Below the pieces are notes generated by a model. That model searched no databases. It worked only from the letters and a program-made list of their open reading frames with translations, and was not told where the DNA came from. A stretch of DNA of 46,471 bases from CAYWIT01 sp964458415 (lineage in GTDB: Bacteria; Pseudomonadota; Alphaproteobacteria; Micavibrionales; UBA2020), in NCBI GenBank assembly GCA_964458415.1, contig CAYWIT010000020.1, forward strand, positions 1-46,471. Direction: 5' to 3'. Position 1 is the first letter of the stretch. Every line of letters starts with the position of its first letter. The translations under genes were made by a program, and so were the position numbers. Below are positions 14,872 to 23,220 of this stretch, piece by piece.

Positions 14872-15321
14872 TCAGCCGGCAACGGCCTTTTTCTCGGGTG
14901 CCGGAGCAGCGCTTTCAGGCGCAGGGCCGGAAGCGCTGTTGTCCGCTTCACGGTACTCACGCTCGGCGATGCGGGCGGATTTGCCGCTGCGCTCACGCAG
15001 ATAATAGAGTTTGCTGCGACGGACGGAGCCGCGGCGAACGAGTTCGATGGATGCAATGCTCGGGCTGAACAGCGGGAACACACGTTCCACGCCTTCGCCA
15101 TAGCTGATTTTGCGTACGGTGAATGTCTGGTTGATGCCTTTGCCGCCACGGGAGATGCAAACGCCTTCATAGCCCTGAATACGGTGACGGGTTTCTTTTT
15201 CGGTCTTCTCAACGATTTTTACGTTGACACGGACGGTGTCGCCAGCCTGAAAATCCGGAATCTTTTTATCCGTCATCAGTCTTTTAATTTGCTCTTGCTC
15301 AAATCTTTCCAAGTCGTTCAT
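14872..15321 (-). CDS. rplS: 50S ribosomal protein L19
   Basis: The 149-aa protein sits at the 30S-50S interface. It contains IPDFQAGDTVRVNVKIVEKTEKETRHRIQGYEGVCISRGGKGINQTFTVRKISYGEGVERVFPLFSPSI and ends its core with RRSKLYYLRERSGKSARI, all typical of L19. The roughly 30 C-terminal residues are an Ala/Pro/Glu-rich tail, a common alphaproteobacterial extension. It closes the rpsP-rimM-trmD-rplS order, 171 bp after trmD. That gap holds only short inverted repeats, such as ATCGGG-a-CCCGAT near 15339-15351. Confidence 0.97.
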   Translation of the reverse strand: MNDLERFEQEQIKRLMTDKKIPDFQAGDTVRVNVKIVEKTEKETRHRIQGYEGVCISRGGKGINQTFTVRKISYGEGVERVFPLFSPSIASIELVRRGSVRRSKLYYLRERSGKSARIAEREYREADNSASGPAPESAAPAPEKKAVAG

Positions 15322-15492
15322 GGTCTTTGACCCTTTTTTATCGGGACCCGATATCGAAAGCGCGATTTCACGGTTGCGCTCCGGCGGTCCACATCTTGTT
15401 AGTTACCGGGGTGCTGTAACGAAAGAGCCAAAAATGGCGATTCCCTGACAGACTGGAATTCATAACGCATTTTTATACTCAATTTCAAGTGT

Positions 15493-16209
15493 TTATTTAG
15501 ACTTCTTTGATTTATCAGTGTATTTTTTCCACAAATCGGGCCTGCGCGCACGGGTAAGCGCTTCTGATTCTGTTAAATGCCATTCTTTGATCCTGGCATG
15601 GTGGCCGGAGGTGAGCACATCGGGCACCATGCGAACCACACCAGCCGGATCTGTCCATGCGGCGGGGCGGGTATAGTGGGGGTATTCGAGCAGGCCGTTT
15701 TCAAAGCTTTCCTCGTCATGCGTTTCTGCATTGCCGAGAACATCCGGCAACAGGCGGATGACGGCGTCGAGCAGGATCATCGCGGCCTGCTCCCCCCCAG
15801 TCAGGACATAGTCGCCGATAGAGATTTCCTCGGCTTCATAGGCCTCCAGCAGGCGCTGGTCCACGCCTTCGTAGCGGCCGCACAGGATCGTGAGCAAAGA
15901 TTCCTGCGTCAGTTCCTGCGCCAGTTTCTGCGTCAGCGGCTTTCCGCGCGGGGACATATAAATGAAACGGCCAAGGGGCTTGTGTGCCTCCAGCGTCCGT
16001 GAAAGGACATCCGGCTTCATCACCATGCCGGCTCCCCCGCCAAAGGGGGTGTCATCCACCGTTTTGTGCAGGTCCGCCGCGAAGTCGCGTGGATTGACGG
16101 TTTCAAATGACCAGATGCCTTTTTCCAGCGCTTTGCCAGTAAGGCTTTGTCCCAGAAAACCCGGAAAGATTTCAGGAAAAAGGCTGAGGAATTTGATGTG
16201 GAAAGGCAT
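15493..16209 (-). CDS. trmD: tRNA (guanine-N1)-methyltransferase
   Basis: The 238-aa SPOUT-class enzyme methylates G37 of tRNAs reading CNN and some other codons, preventing frameshifting. Signatures are FLSLFPEIFPGFLGQSLTGKAL, the KTVDDTPFGGGAGMVMKPDVL loop, LLTILCGRYEGVDQRLLE and EISIGDYVLTGGEQAAMILLDAVIRLLPDVLG; the last two form the trefoil-knot AdoMet site. It starts 3 bp after the rimM stop. Length and motifs are complete. Confidence 0.97.
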   Translation of the reverse strand: MPFHIKFLSLFPEIFPGFLGQSLTGKALEKGIWSFETVNPRDFAADLHKTVDDTPFGGGAGMVMKPDVLSRTLEAHKPLGRFIYMSPRGKPLTQKLAQELTQESLLTILCGRYEGVDQRLLEAYEAEEISIGDYVLTGGEQAAMILLDAVIRLLPDVLGNAETHDEESFENGLLEYPHYTRPAAWTDPAGVVRMVPDVLTSGHHARIKEWHLTESEALTRARRPDLWKKYTDKSKKSK

Positions 16210-16212
16210 ATA

Positions 16213-16734
16213 TCAGTCCAGTAAACCCGGTGGCGGGTCGATAGTGACGGTTTTTTCTGTCAGGTTTACTTCCGGCACAATTTCATTTCTAAACGGCACG
16301 TAAAAGCTGTTGCCTTTGGGCGGCTTGATATCCAGCAGATCGCCCGCACCGAAGTTAGTGACAGCGATAACTTTTCCCATGACTTTTCCGTCAGGGTATT
16401 GCGCCGTCAGGCCGATGAGATCGGCATGATAATAGGTATTGTCCTGTTTGATTTCCGGCAGCGCCGTGCGTGGCAGGAAGAGTTTTGTCCCGCGCATTTT
16501 TTCTGCGGTAGTGCGGTCAGCAATGCCCTCGATTTTCGCGAGCCAGATATTGCCGTGTTGCGCGATTTCCTGAATTTTAAAATCACGGTTTTTGTCTGCG
16601 TCATGCAAAGAGACGTAGTCGAGCAGGGATTCAGGGGTGTCGCTGAATATTTTCAGCTTGACCCATCCCTGTATGCCATGCACGCCGACAATTTCGGCCA
16701 TGCAGACAAGCCCCGACTGCGCGCTCTTTTGCAC
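16213..16734 (-). CDS. rimM: Ribosome maturation factor RimM
   Basis: The 173-aa protein helps assemble the 30S head by binding S19. LVCMAEIVGVHGIQGWVKLKIFSDTPESLLDY is the RimM N-terminal domain. The C-terminal PRC-barrel runs from NTYYHADLIGL through GDLLDIKPPKGNSFYVPFRNEIVPEVN. I place the start at GTG 16734, 20 bp after rpsP, because the frame farther upstream only reads through the repetitive Ala-rich tail of rpsP and gives a low-complexity Leu/Lys extension. This gives the usual length. It lies between rpsP and trmD as expected. Confidence 0.93.
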   Translation of the reverse strand: MQKSAQSGLVCMAEIVGVHGIQGWVKLKIFSDTPESLLDYVSLHDADKNRDFKIQEIAQHGNIWLAKIEGIADRTTAEKMRGTKLFLPRTALPEIKQDNTYYHADLIGLTAQYPDGKVMGKVIAVTNFGAGDLLDIKPPKGNSFYVPFRNEIVPEVNLTEKTVTIDPPPGLLD

Positions 16735-16753
16735 GATACCGGACAGACTTAAC

Positions 16754-17152
16754 TTAAGCTTCAGCCGATGCTTCAGCTGGCGCTTCAGCAGGAGCTGCAG
16801 CGGCTTCAGCAAGCTTGGCTGCTTTTTCCGCTTTCTTTGTGACGCGCTCGGTCATTTTGGCTTTTGGCTTGGATTTTTCAGGATTGGTTTTACGCTCCGG
16901 CATCGGGGCGATCCCGGCTTTGCCAAGGAAAATCGCAACGCGGTCGGAAACCTGCGCGCCTTTTGAAATCCAGTATTTAATGCGTTCGCCGTTCAGCTTG
17001 ACGCGGTTTTCATCCGTGCGTGGCAGCTTCGGGTTATAGGAGCCGAGCTTTTCAAGAAAGCTGCCATCACGCGGTGCGCGGCTGTTAGCCACGACGATGT
17101 GATAGTAAGGTACTTTTTTTGCGCCCGCGCGGGCCATGCGTATTTTCAACAT
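16754..17152 (-). CDS. rpsP: 30S ribosomal protein S16
   Basis: The 132-aa protein starts MLKIRMARAGAKKVPYYHIVVANSRAPRDGSFLEKLGSYNP, the S16 signature, and binds 16S rRNA early in 30S assembly. The core ends near residue 90. The tail, KPKAKMTERVTKKAEKAAKLAEAAAAPAEAPAEASAEA in pieces of Lys/Ala and Pro/Ala/Glu repeats, is about 40 residues and typical of the lineage. GGAG precedes the ATG. It heads the rpsP-rimM-trmD-rplS cluster, 85 bp after ffh. Confidence 0.97.
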   Translation of the reverse strand: MLKIRMARAGAKKVPYYHIVVANSRAPRDGSFLEKLGSYNPKLPRTDENRVKLNGERIKYWISKGAQVSDRVAIFLGKAGIAPMPERKTNPEKSKPKAKMTERVTKKAEKAAKLAEAAAAPAEAPAEASAEA

Positions 17153-17237
17153 TATTCAAGTCTCCGTTTCTTTTACTGTCTGTCCGGTTGCGGTTTATTC
17201 CTGATGCGGGGCTGCAACCATAAGGCCCCGAAAGCTG

Positions 17238-18740
17238 TCATTTTTTGCCGTTATCGCGCAGCAACGGAAATCCGCCGCCCGTGCCGCCGGAAAGCGGGCC
17301 GTCCTTGTCAAAAGGGTTGGCGCCCAGAATACTGTCTCCACCGCCCATTTGCTGCTGCATGTTCTTGGCCATTTGTTCCATTTCCCCGGCGCCGCCGCCG
17401 CCAAACAAGCCGCCCATGCTGCGCATAAAGTTTTTGCCGCCCATTTTCTGCATGCGCTTCATCATTGTCTGCATGTCCTGAAACTGTTTGAGGACGCGGT
17501 TCACGTCCTGCACCGATGTTCCCGACCCTGCCGCAATACGCTTGCGGCGGGAGGCGTTCAGCGTATCCGGCTTTTGGCGTTCCTGCTTTGTCATGGAAAG
17601 GATAATTGCTTCCTGACGGTTTAAAACACTGTCGTCAATTTTGGAGTTTTCCATTAGGCCTTTGATTTTTCCCATGCCGGGCATAAATCCCATCATGCCG
17701 GAAAGTCCGCCCATTTTTTTCATCTGCCGTAGCTGGGAGAGAAAATCCTCAAGGTCAAACTTTCCTTTCTGCATTTTTTCAGCCGTGCGTTTGGCCTCGT
17801 CAAGGTCGATGCTCTCGGCGGCTTTTTCAACAAGACTGACGATATCGCCCATGCCAAGGATGCGCCCCGCAATACGGCTGGCATCAAAGGATTGCAGGGC
17901 GTCGAGTTGCTCGCCTATGCCCAGAAACTTGATCGGGCAGCCGGTTACGGCGCGCATCGAGAGCGCGGCGCCGCCACGTGCATCGCCATCTATACGGGTC
18001 AGGATGATACCCGTGATACCGATGCGATCCTGAAAGTTTTTTGCCGTGGTAACGGCGTCCTGACCGGTCATGGCGTCGGCCACCAGCAGCGTTTCAACCG
18101 GCTTGGCCATGTCGCGCACGGCGGCCAGCTCGTTCATCAGCGCTTCATCAATCGAAAGGCGTCCGGCGCTGTCAAGGATAAGGACGTCATAGCCCTCCAG
18201 CCTTGCCGCTTCCATGGCGCGTTTGGCAATGGCGAGCGGCTTTTCCCCTGCAACGATGGGCAGGCTGCCGACTTCGGCTTTCTGGGCAAGGATATCCAGC
18301 TGTTCCTGTGCTGCCGGACGGTAGACGTCGAGCGAGGCGAGGAGGACTTTTTTACGCAGTTTCTCCTTCAGGAATTTTGCCAGTTTTCCGGCAGAGGTCG
18401 TTTTCCCCGAGCCTTGCAGGCCCGCCATGAGAATGACGGCGGGGGCAGGAACGTTCAGGTTGATTTCTGTATTTTCATGTCCCAGTGTTTCTACCAGAGC
18501 GTCATGAACGATTTTGACAACCTGTTGTCCTGGCTTGACCGCGCGGAGCACTTTTTCGCCGGCGGCTTCCACTTTGACTTTCTCGATAAAGTCTTTGGCA
18601 ACGGGCAGGGCGACATCGGCCTCCAGCAGCGCGATGCGGATCATACGCAACGCTTCGTTGATGTCCTCGTCGCGCAGAATGCCGCGCTTGGTTATGCCGT
18701 CGAAAATGCCGCCCAAGCGGTTGGTCAGGTTTTCAAACAT
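17238..18740 (-). CDS. ffh: Signal recognition particle protein Ffh (SRP54)
   Basis: The 500-aa GTPase binds signal sequences and SRP RNA and docks ribosomes to FtsY. It has the helical N domain (MFENLTNRLGGIFDGITKRG) and the G domain with GLQGSGKTTSAGKLA, LDVYRPAAQEQL, DSAGRL and TRIDGDARGG. A methionine-rich M domain starts near residue 325 and includes RRKRIAAGSGTSVQDVNRVLKQF, the RNA-binding part, and a Gly/Met-rich tail. ATG 18740 is chosen because upstream residues do not belong to the N domain. It precedes rpsP, the common alphaproteobacterial order. No SRP RNA gene is seen here. Confidence 0.97.
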   Translation of the reverse strand: MFENLTNRLGGIFDGITKRGILRDEDINEALRMIRIALLEADVALPVAKDFIEKVKVEAAGEKVLRAVKPGQQVVKIVHDALVETLGHENTEINLNVPAPAVILMAGLQGSGKTTSAGKLAKFLKEKLRKKVLLASLDVYRPAAQEQLDILAQKAEVGSLPIVAGEKPLAIAKRAMEAARLEGYDVLILDSAGRLSIDEALMNELAAVRDMAKPVETLLVADAMTGQDAVTTAKNFQDRIGITGIILTRIDGDARGGAALSMRAVTGCPIKFLGIGEQLDALQSFDASRIAGRILGMGDIVSLVEKAAESIDLDEAKRTAEKMQKGKFDLEDFLSQLRQMKKMGGLSGMMGFMPGMGKIKGLMENSKIDDSVLNRQEAIILSMTKQERQKPDTLNASRRKRIAAGSGTSVQDVNRVLKQFQDMQTMMKRMQKMGGKNFMRSMGGLFGGGGAGEMEQMAKNMQQQMGGGDSILGANPFDKDGPLSGGTGGGFPLLRDNGKK

Positions 18741-18907
18741 CTGTCTTCGTTCTTCCTCATAAGCCATTGAGCCCCGGTGAGCGTAACTTCGCCGACCGGG
18801 GGATGCGGAGCACAAAAAGCCATCCATCTACGGATTTTGCTTTGCCTCAACAAAACTGCGGATTTTATAAGGCTTTATGGTGAAACTGTCAAGGAAATAG
18901 CCGCGTA

Positions 18908-18936
18908 TTGACATTATGTAATCGCGATGGTAGTTT
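18908..18936 (+). promoter_or_regulatory. Sigma70-like promoter of the ankyrin gene
   Basis: TTGACA at 18908-18913 and TAGTTT at 18931-18936 are separated by 17 bp. The first matches the -35 consensus fully; the second is a partial -10. Downstream, CGCCC and GGGCG flank the ribosome-binding site AAGG just before ATG 18956, which could hide it in a small hairpin loop. Confidence 0.55.
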
Positions 18937-18955
18937 TCGCCCGAAAGGTGGGCGC

Positions 18956-19615
18956 ATGGCCAGCAAAGAATTGAACGAATTTTTGATTAAAGCAATCAAA
19001 AACAATGACTTGAGCACAGTCCAGGAGGTTTTGGACGCCGGCGCCGATTTAAACTGGCAGGCCGGGTATATGCGCAGAACCCCGCTGCATTATGCTGTTT
19101 ACGACGAGTCTGGGGAAATTTTGCGCGAATTGCTGAAGCGGGGCGCAAAAACAGACCTGTTTGATGATTCCGGTTTTACGCCGCTGCATGAAGCGGTTGT
19201 TGTTGGGCAGTTTATCAATGCGGAAATCCTGTTGGAGCATGGCGCGGATATTAACGCGCAGGAGGGCGGTCACGTGACGCCGCTGCACGCTGCCTATTTT
19301 AGCGATATGAAGAGCGAGGCAAGCTTGCGGGTGAGGTTTTTGCTTGAGAACGGGGCGGATCAAAGCAAGACCATGCTTTGGGGCAACGCCGAAAAAACCG
19401 TACTCGAGATCGCGGAGGAAACCAGAAATCCCCATGCCGCGCGGCTGGCAGAGATCTTGCGCAGGGCGCCCCGCCAGCCTGTTAAGTCTGCAACGGAGAA
19501 AAAAATGGAGGGTTCAGCGGAAGAGGCTGGCTTTAAATATGCTGTTGCCCAAGAGCAGCGCGCTTTGCATGCGCGGGTGCGGAAGCGGAAAGCCGGATTT
19601 CATTTGAAAAAATAA
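18956..19615 (+). CDS. Ankyrin-repeat protein
   Basis: The 219-aa soluble protein has about four ankyrin repeats at roughly residues 10-150. These include VLDAGADLNWQAG, TPLHYAVYDESGEILRELLKRGAKTD, TPLHEAVVVGQFINAEILLEHGADIN and TPLHAAYFSDM with FLLENGAD. The C-terminal 60 residues are charged and end in a Lys-rich tail. It probably acts as a protein-protein interaction scaffold; no secretion signal is visible. ATG 18956 follows AAGGTGG closely and is preferred to the frame start at 18908, which overlaps the promoter. It is a lone plus-strand gene between ffh and thiE. Ankyrin proteins are frequent in host-associated alphaproteobacteria, but a host target cannot be inferred. Confidence 0.85.
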   Translation: MASKELNEFLIKAIKNNDLSTVQEVLDAGADLNWQAGYMRRTPLHYAVYDESGEILRELLKRGAKTDLFDDSGFTPLHEAVVVGQFINAEILLEHGADINAQEGGHVTPLHAAYFSDMKSEASLRVRFLLENGADQSKTMLWGNAEKTVLEIAEETRNPHAARLAEILRRAPRQPVKSATEKKMEGSAEEAGFKYAVAQEQRALHARVRKRKAGFHLKK

Positions 19616-19629
19616 AGCCAGTGGCTTGT

Positions 19630-20322
19630 TTATGGCCTGATTGCAAGGGCTTTTTCGATAGCTTCATTAAAAGCGCGAACTGAGGCGGCGGCGCCTTGCG
19701 GATATTCCCAAACAGACGTTGAAGCGCAGATAAAATCTGCCCCTGCTGTGACAAGGGTGCCGCAGTTTGCGGGCGTAATGCCGCCTGCCGCAACGCAGGG
19801 AGGCTCCATTGTTTCCTGCCACCATGTCAGGAGGTCCGGTGCGGCTAGTTTCCCGGGCGGCATGACTTCCGGCGGATAAAAAGGGGAGCGGCTCTGGAAA
19901 AACGGGCTGAAGCTGACGTAATCCGCACCGCGCTCCGCAGCCGTCATGGCCAGATGACGGCTGTCAAGGCAGGATACGCCAATGGTTTTATCCGGGCCCA
20001 GCATATCTCGCGCTTCACGAATATTGGTATCCCGTTGGCCAAGATGCACACCGTCACACCCCAGCCTTTTTGCCATGTCCGCGCGGTCATTGATAATAAA
20101 AGCGACGTCGTGTTCCTGCGCCAGAGGCATCAGGGATTCTATGGAACGCTGCCATTGATCATTCGTGGCGGCAGGCAGGCGTAACTGAAAAGCGGCAACG
20201 TCACCTGACTCGAGCGCATGTACCAAGGTGGGGCGGAACAGGAGAGGATCAAGCGAAGGCGGGGAGATGATATAAAGTCGGCACCTCTTGACGCGTTTTT
20301 TGTATTCAGTTTTTTCAGTCAA
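19630..20322 (-). CDS. thiE: Thiamine phosphate synthase-like protein
   Basis: The 230-aa TIM-barrel protein resembles ThiE, which joins HMP-PP and thiazole phosphate. It has FIINDRADMAKRLGCDGVHLGQRD, the pyrophosphate-binding region, and a late AAGGITPAN glycine segment. The segment usually read as GFGPVFPTxTK is changed here to SFSPFFQSRSPFYPP, so activity is uncertain; a TenI-like regulator or another barrel enzyme is possible. The start is TTG at 20322 with a weak ribosome-binding site. It follows the aldolase gene by 17 bp, a recurrent pairing in this group, and no other thi gene or TPP riboswitch is seen. Confidence 0.75.
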   Translation of the reverse strand: MTEKTEYKKRVKRCRLYIISPPSLDPLLFRPTLVHALESGDVAAFQLRLPAATNDQWQRSIESLMPLAQEHDVAFIINDRADMAKRLGCDGVHLGQRDTNIREARDMLGPDKTIGVSCLDSRHLAMTAAERGADYVSFSPFFQSRSPFYPPEVMPPGKLAAPDLLTWWQETMEPPCVAAGGITPANCGTLVTAGADFICASTSVWEYPQGAAASVRAFNEAIEKALAIRP

Positions 20323-20339
20323 GATAGGAGCGTCTTTCT

Positions 20340-21263
20340 TCAGGCAGCCTTGCCAAGATAGATTTGCATGATCTTGTCGAGCATGGCGAGGGATTCCTCC
20401 CGCGGACGCTGGAAGCAGTTGCGGCCGATGATAGAACCGTTGCCGCCGCCTTCAAAGATGGCGCGGGCATCTTCGTAGACGCTCTCTTCGTCCTTGGTGG
20501 CCCCACCGGAGAAAACGACAATACGCCGCCCGTTGAAGGAGGATTTCATGATATGTCTTACGCGCTCGGCCTGCGTACCGATCGGGATTTTCTTTTCTTC
20601 ATAGACTTTTTTTGCTTCGGGCAGATCAAGATGGTCGGTGGGAAGTTTGACCTTGATGATATGCGCGCCCAACTGCGCTGCCATATGCGCGCCATAAGCG
20701 ACGATATCAATGGCGGTTTCGCCTTCCTTCGATACCTTTCCGCCACGGGCGTATGACCAGATGACAGTGGCGATGCCGTATTCCTTGGCTTCTTCGGAAA
20801 GGGCTGTGATTTCTTCCTGCATCTCCAGCATTTGTTCCGAGCCGGGATATATGGTGAAGCCGATAGCGGAGCAGCCAAGGCGCAGCGCATCACGGATCGA
20901 GCCTGTGATGGATTGATCCTTGGCGGAAACGAGACTGTTTGAACTGTTGATTTTCAGGATCAGCGGAACAGCACCGGCGAAAGTGTCCGCGCCCGCTTCC
21001 AGTGCGCCAAGAGGAGCCGCGTAGGCGTTGCAGCCGGAATCAATGGCCAGCTGGTAATGGTAATGCGGATCATAGCCTTCCGGATTGGCTTCAAAGCTGC
21101 GGGCGGGGCCGTGCTCGAACCCCTGATCGACAGGGAGAATGACCATTTTGCCCGTGCCGCCGAGTTTCCCGTGCATCAGCATGCGGCAAATGCTTGTTTT
21201 TGTGCCGGGGTTGTCACTTTCGTAGTGCGAAAGGATTTTTTTAACTTCGGGGGTGATATGCAC
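20340..21263 (-). CDS. Class I fructose-bisphosphate aldolase, DhnA type
   Basis: The 307-aa protein is a DhnA-family aldolase that splits or forms fructose 1,6-bisphosphate through a Schiff base. Visible features are GKMVILPVDQGFEHGPARSF, GSIRDALRLGCSAIGFTIYPGSEQ, the lysine segment HIIKVKLPTDHL, and the phosphate-binding VFSGGATKDEE and GGNGSIIGRNCFQR. GTG at 21263 follows GGAG and begins MHITPEVKKIL. It lies upstream of thiE, with gap and tkt nearby, forming a carbon-metabolism group. Confidence 0.92.
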   Translation of the reverse strand: MHITPEVKKILSHYESDNPGTKTSICRMLMHGKLGGTGKMVILPVDQGFEHGPARSFEANPEGYDPHYHYQLAIDSGCNAYAAPLGALEAGADTFAGAVPLILKINSSNSLVSAKDQSITGSIRDALRLGCSAIGFTIYPGSEQMLEMQEEITALSEEAKEYGIATVIWSYARGGKVSKEGETAIDIVAYGAHMAAQLGAHIIKVKLPTDHLDLPEAKKVYEEKKIPIGTQAERVRHIMKSSFNGRRIVVFSGGATKDEESVYEDARAIFEGGGNGSIIGRNCFQRPREESLAMLDKIMQIYLGKAA

Positions 21264-21332
21264 GGCGATTCTCCTGATGTGAAAGAAACGCCGTCATAAT
21301 AAGGTCGTCACTTATAAACTTCAAGGGGGAAA

Positions 21333-21929
21333 TCAGGCCTCAACACTGAGGGCCGGGGCGGTTCCGGTCAAGGCAGGGCTGGTTTGCTGATAGGCGGCGA
21401 TGGCTGAAGTGAGAATGGCCCTGTCTATCTGACGGCTCTCCTCGGGTGCTTTAGGAGTCAGGAGAGTTTCCATCGCGGCATCGGTTACTTTTTGCGGCTT
21501 CGTTTCTGAAATGATGTTGGGGTTTTCGCTTTTTCCAAAGCTGTCCAGTTGTATCGAGGGCTTGATGAAAGAGTTATCCGTCTTTCCCTTGTCTTCTTCC
21601 GGCGTCAGCGGCGCTGTCAGCAGTTCCTTGTAAATGTCCAGATTGCCGAGGGGACTATTGTCAAGGGGCGGATTTGGATTTTGCAGGATGATGGGTTTTT
21701 CCCGCGCCTGCTCCGTCAGCACGACGCTGGCGGATTGTGGCGCAAGCGACGAGATATCCGCGGCAGGAGAAAATATATTCGCGATATCGGCAATTTGAGA
21801 GCTGTCTTTTTTGGGTGTCAGCAATGTGGTTTCTGTTTTTGCAGTCACAGAAGTCTGCTTGCTATCCGCCACAATAAACGGGCTGGACGCATTGAACACG
21901 GTCGTCGATGAATTGACGCCTGCCACCAT
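21333..21929 (-). CDS. Unknown low-complexity 198-aa protein
   Basis: The protein is rich in Ser, Thr, Pro and Ala with repeated short segments such as ETTLLTPKKDSS and METLLTPKAPEES, which are two related LLTPK units about 120 residues apart. No membrane segment or signal peptide stands out. It is probably disordered. ATG 21929 is favoured by GGTGGAG upstream; another ATG at 21950 has no such site. It sits between the gap terminator and fba, where pgk commonly lies in relatives, but it does not resemble phosphoglycerate kinase. It is accepted as a gene because the frame fills the gap with no better alternative. Confidence 0.6.
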   Translation of the reverse strand: MVAGVNSSTTVFNASSPFIVADSKQTSVTAKTETTLLTPKKDSSQIADIANIFSPAADISSLAPQSASVVLTEQAREKPIILQNPNPPLDNSPLGNLDIYKELLTAPLTPEEDKGKTDNSFIKPSIQLDSFGKSENPNIISETKPQKVTDAAMETLLTPKAPEESRQIDRAILTSAIAAYQQTSPALTGTAPALSVEA

Positions 21930-21962
21930 ATCACTTACTCCACCACACATCTTGATTGTAAC

Positions 21963-22003
21963 AAAAAATAAATGCCGAAAGCTTAACGTCAGCCTTCGGC
22001 ATT
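21963..22003 (-). terminator. Rho-independent terminator of gap
   Basis: AATGCCGAA (21971-21979) and TTCGGCATT (21995-22003) form a 9-bp stem. On the minus strand it is followed by TTATTTTTTG. It lies about 47 bp after the gap stop. Confidence 0.85.
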
Positions 22004-22049
22004 CATGTTTTGTTAATCAGTTTATAGTGTGGCGTTGCGAATCAATGGT

Positions 22050-23057
22050 TTAGCCAAGTTTTGTCATGGCCACCGCTGTATCCGACATGCGGTTTGAAAA
22101 GCCCCATTCGTTGTCGTACCAGCTCATGACGCGCACGAAGACGCCGTCGATGACCTTCGTTTCGTTAAGCGCAAAGATCGACGAGCGCGGATCATGATTG
22201 AAGTCGGACGAGACCAGCGGCTCTGTATAGGTGCCGAGGATGCCTTTAAGTTGTCCGTTGGAGGCGTCCAGTATTGCCTTGTTGACCTCCTCGACAGATG
22301 TTTCGCGCGCAGCCGTGAATTTGAAATCGACGAGCGAGACGTTCGGCGTCGGCACGCGGATGGCGGTGCCATCCAGCTTGCCTTTCAGTTCGGGCAAAAC
22401 CTTGCCGACAGCCTTGGCAGCACCGGTCGAGGTCGGGATCATGTTGCAGGCGGCGGCACGGGCGCGGTGCAGGTCTTTGTGCATGGTATCCAGTGTCGGC
22501 TGGTCGCCGGTATAGCTGTGGATTGTTGTCATGAAGCCGTGCTTGATGCCGACCGCTTTGTGCAATGCGAAGGCAACGGGGGCAAGGCAATTTGTGGTGC
22601 AGGAGGCGTTGGAAACAACGACATGGTTCGCCGCCAGCTTGTCATGGTTGACGCCATAGACGACGGTGATGTCTTCGTCCGTCGCAGGGGCGGAGATCAG
22701 GACTTTGCGCGCGCCCGCCGCGATGTGTTTCATCGCATCGTCTTTTTTGGTGAAGATGCCGGTGCATTCCATCGTTACATCCACGCCAAGATCTTTCCAT
22801 GGCAGTTGTGTCGGGTCTTTTATTTGCGACATGGAGATTTCATGGCCGTTGACGATCAGCTTTGTGCCGCTAACCTTTATGTCGCCATCAAAGCGGCCAT
22901 GTACCGTGTCGTATTTCAGCAGATGCGCGTTGGCTTCCGCCGTGGCGAGGTCGTTGATGCCGACGACGCTGATATCGTTGCGCCCACTTTCGATGATCGA
23001 GCGCAGCACTAGACGCCCGATGCGTCCGAAACCGTTAATTGCAACTTTTGTTGTCAT
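22050..23057 (-). CDS. gap: Glyceraldehyde-3-phosphate dehydrogenase
   Basis: The 335-aa enzyme oxidises glyceraldehyde 3-phosphate with NAD(P)+. It opens MTTKVAINGFGRIGRLVLR (the Rossmann fold), carries SNASCTTNCLAPV with the catalytic cysteine near residue 154, and HSYTGDQPTLDTMHKDLHRARAA in the phosphate site. It ends SWYDNEWGFSNRM. The start at 23057 has GGAGGG upstream and is preferred to a frame start 75 bp farther. A strong terminator follows. It stands apart from pgk, which is absent from the window. Confidence 0.97.
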   Translation of the reverse strand: MTTKVAINGFGRIGRLVLRSIIESGRNDISVVGINDLATAEANAHLLKYDTVHGRFDGDIKVSGTKLIVNGHEISMSQIKDPTQLPWKDLGVDVTMECTGIFTKKDDAMKHIAAGARKVLISAPATDEDITVVYGVNHDKLAANHVVVSNASCTTNCLAPVAFALHKAVGIKHGFMTTIHSYTGDQPTLDTMHKDLHRARAAACNMIPTSTGAAKAVGKVLPELKGKLDGTAIRVPTPNVSLVDFKFTAARETSVEEVNKAILDASNGQLKGILGTYTEPLVSSDFNHDPRSSIFALNETKVIDGVFVRVMSWYDNEWGFSNRMSDTAVAMTKLG

Positions 23058-23158
23058 GTTACCCTCCATGTTAAAAAATATGCCGTATCCGTTTTTACGC
23101 CTTTTTTGCTGGGAGACAAAGGAAGAAGGCATTGAAATGTTTTATTTCTCATATTTAG

Positions 23159-23187
23159 TTGACATATTGTTATAAAAATGGTAAATC
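23159..23187 (+). promoter_or_regulatory. Promoter candidate for the 133-aa gene
   Basis: TTGACA at 23159-23164 is followed after 17 bp by TAAATC at 23182-23187, a fair -10. The area is A/T-rich and lies between the divergent gap and 133-aa genes. Confidence 0.45.
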
Positions 23188-23220
23188 TATTTAAACCTAA
23201 AGAATCCGGAAGGGAAAATC

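Noticed and set aside
17892..18770. 292-aa plus-strand frame
   Set aside because: Antisense of ffh, a well-supported gene.
18741..18907. SRP RNA gene beside ffh
   Set aside because: The conserved GGAAGGA-type tetraloop region is absent.
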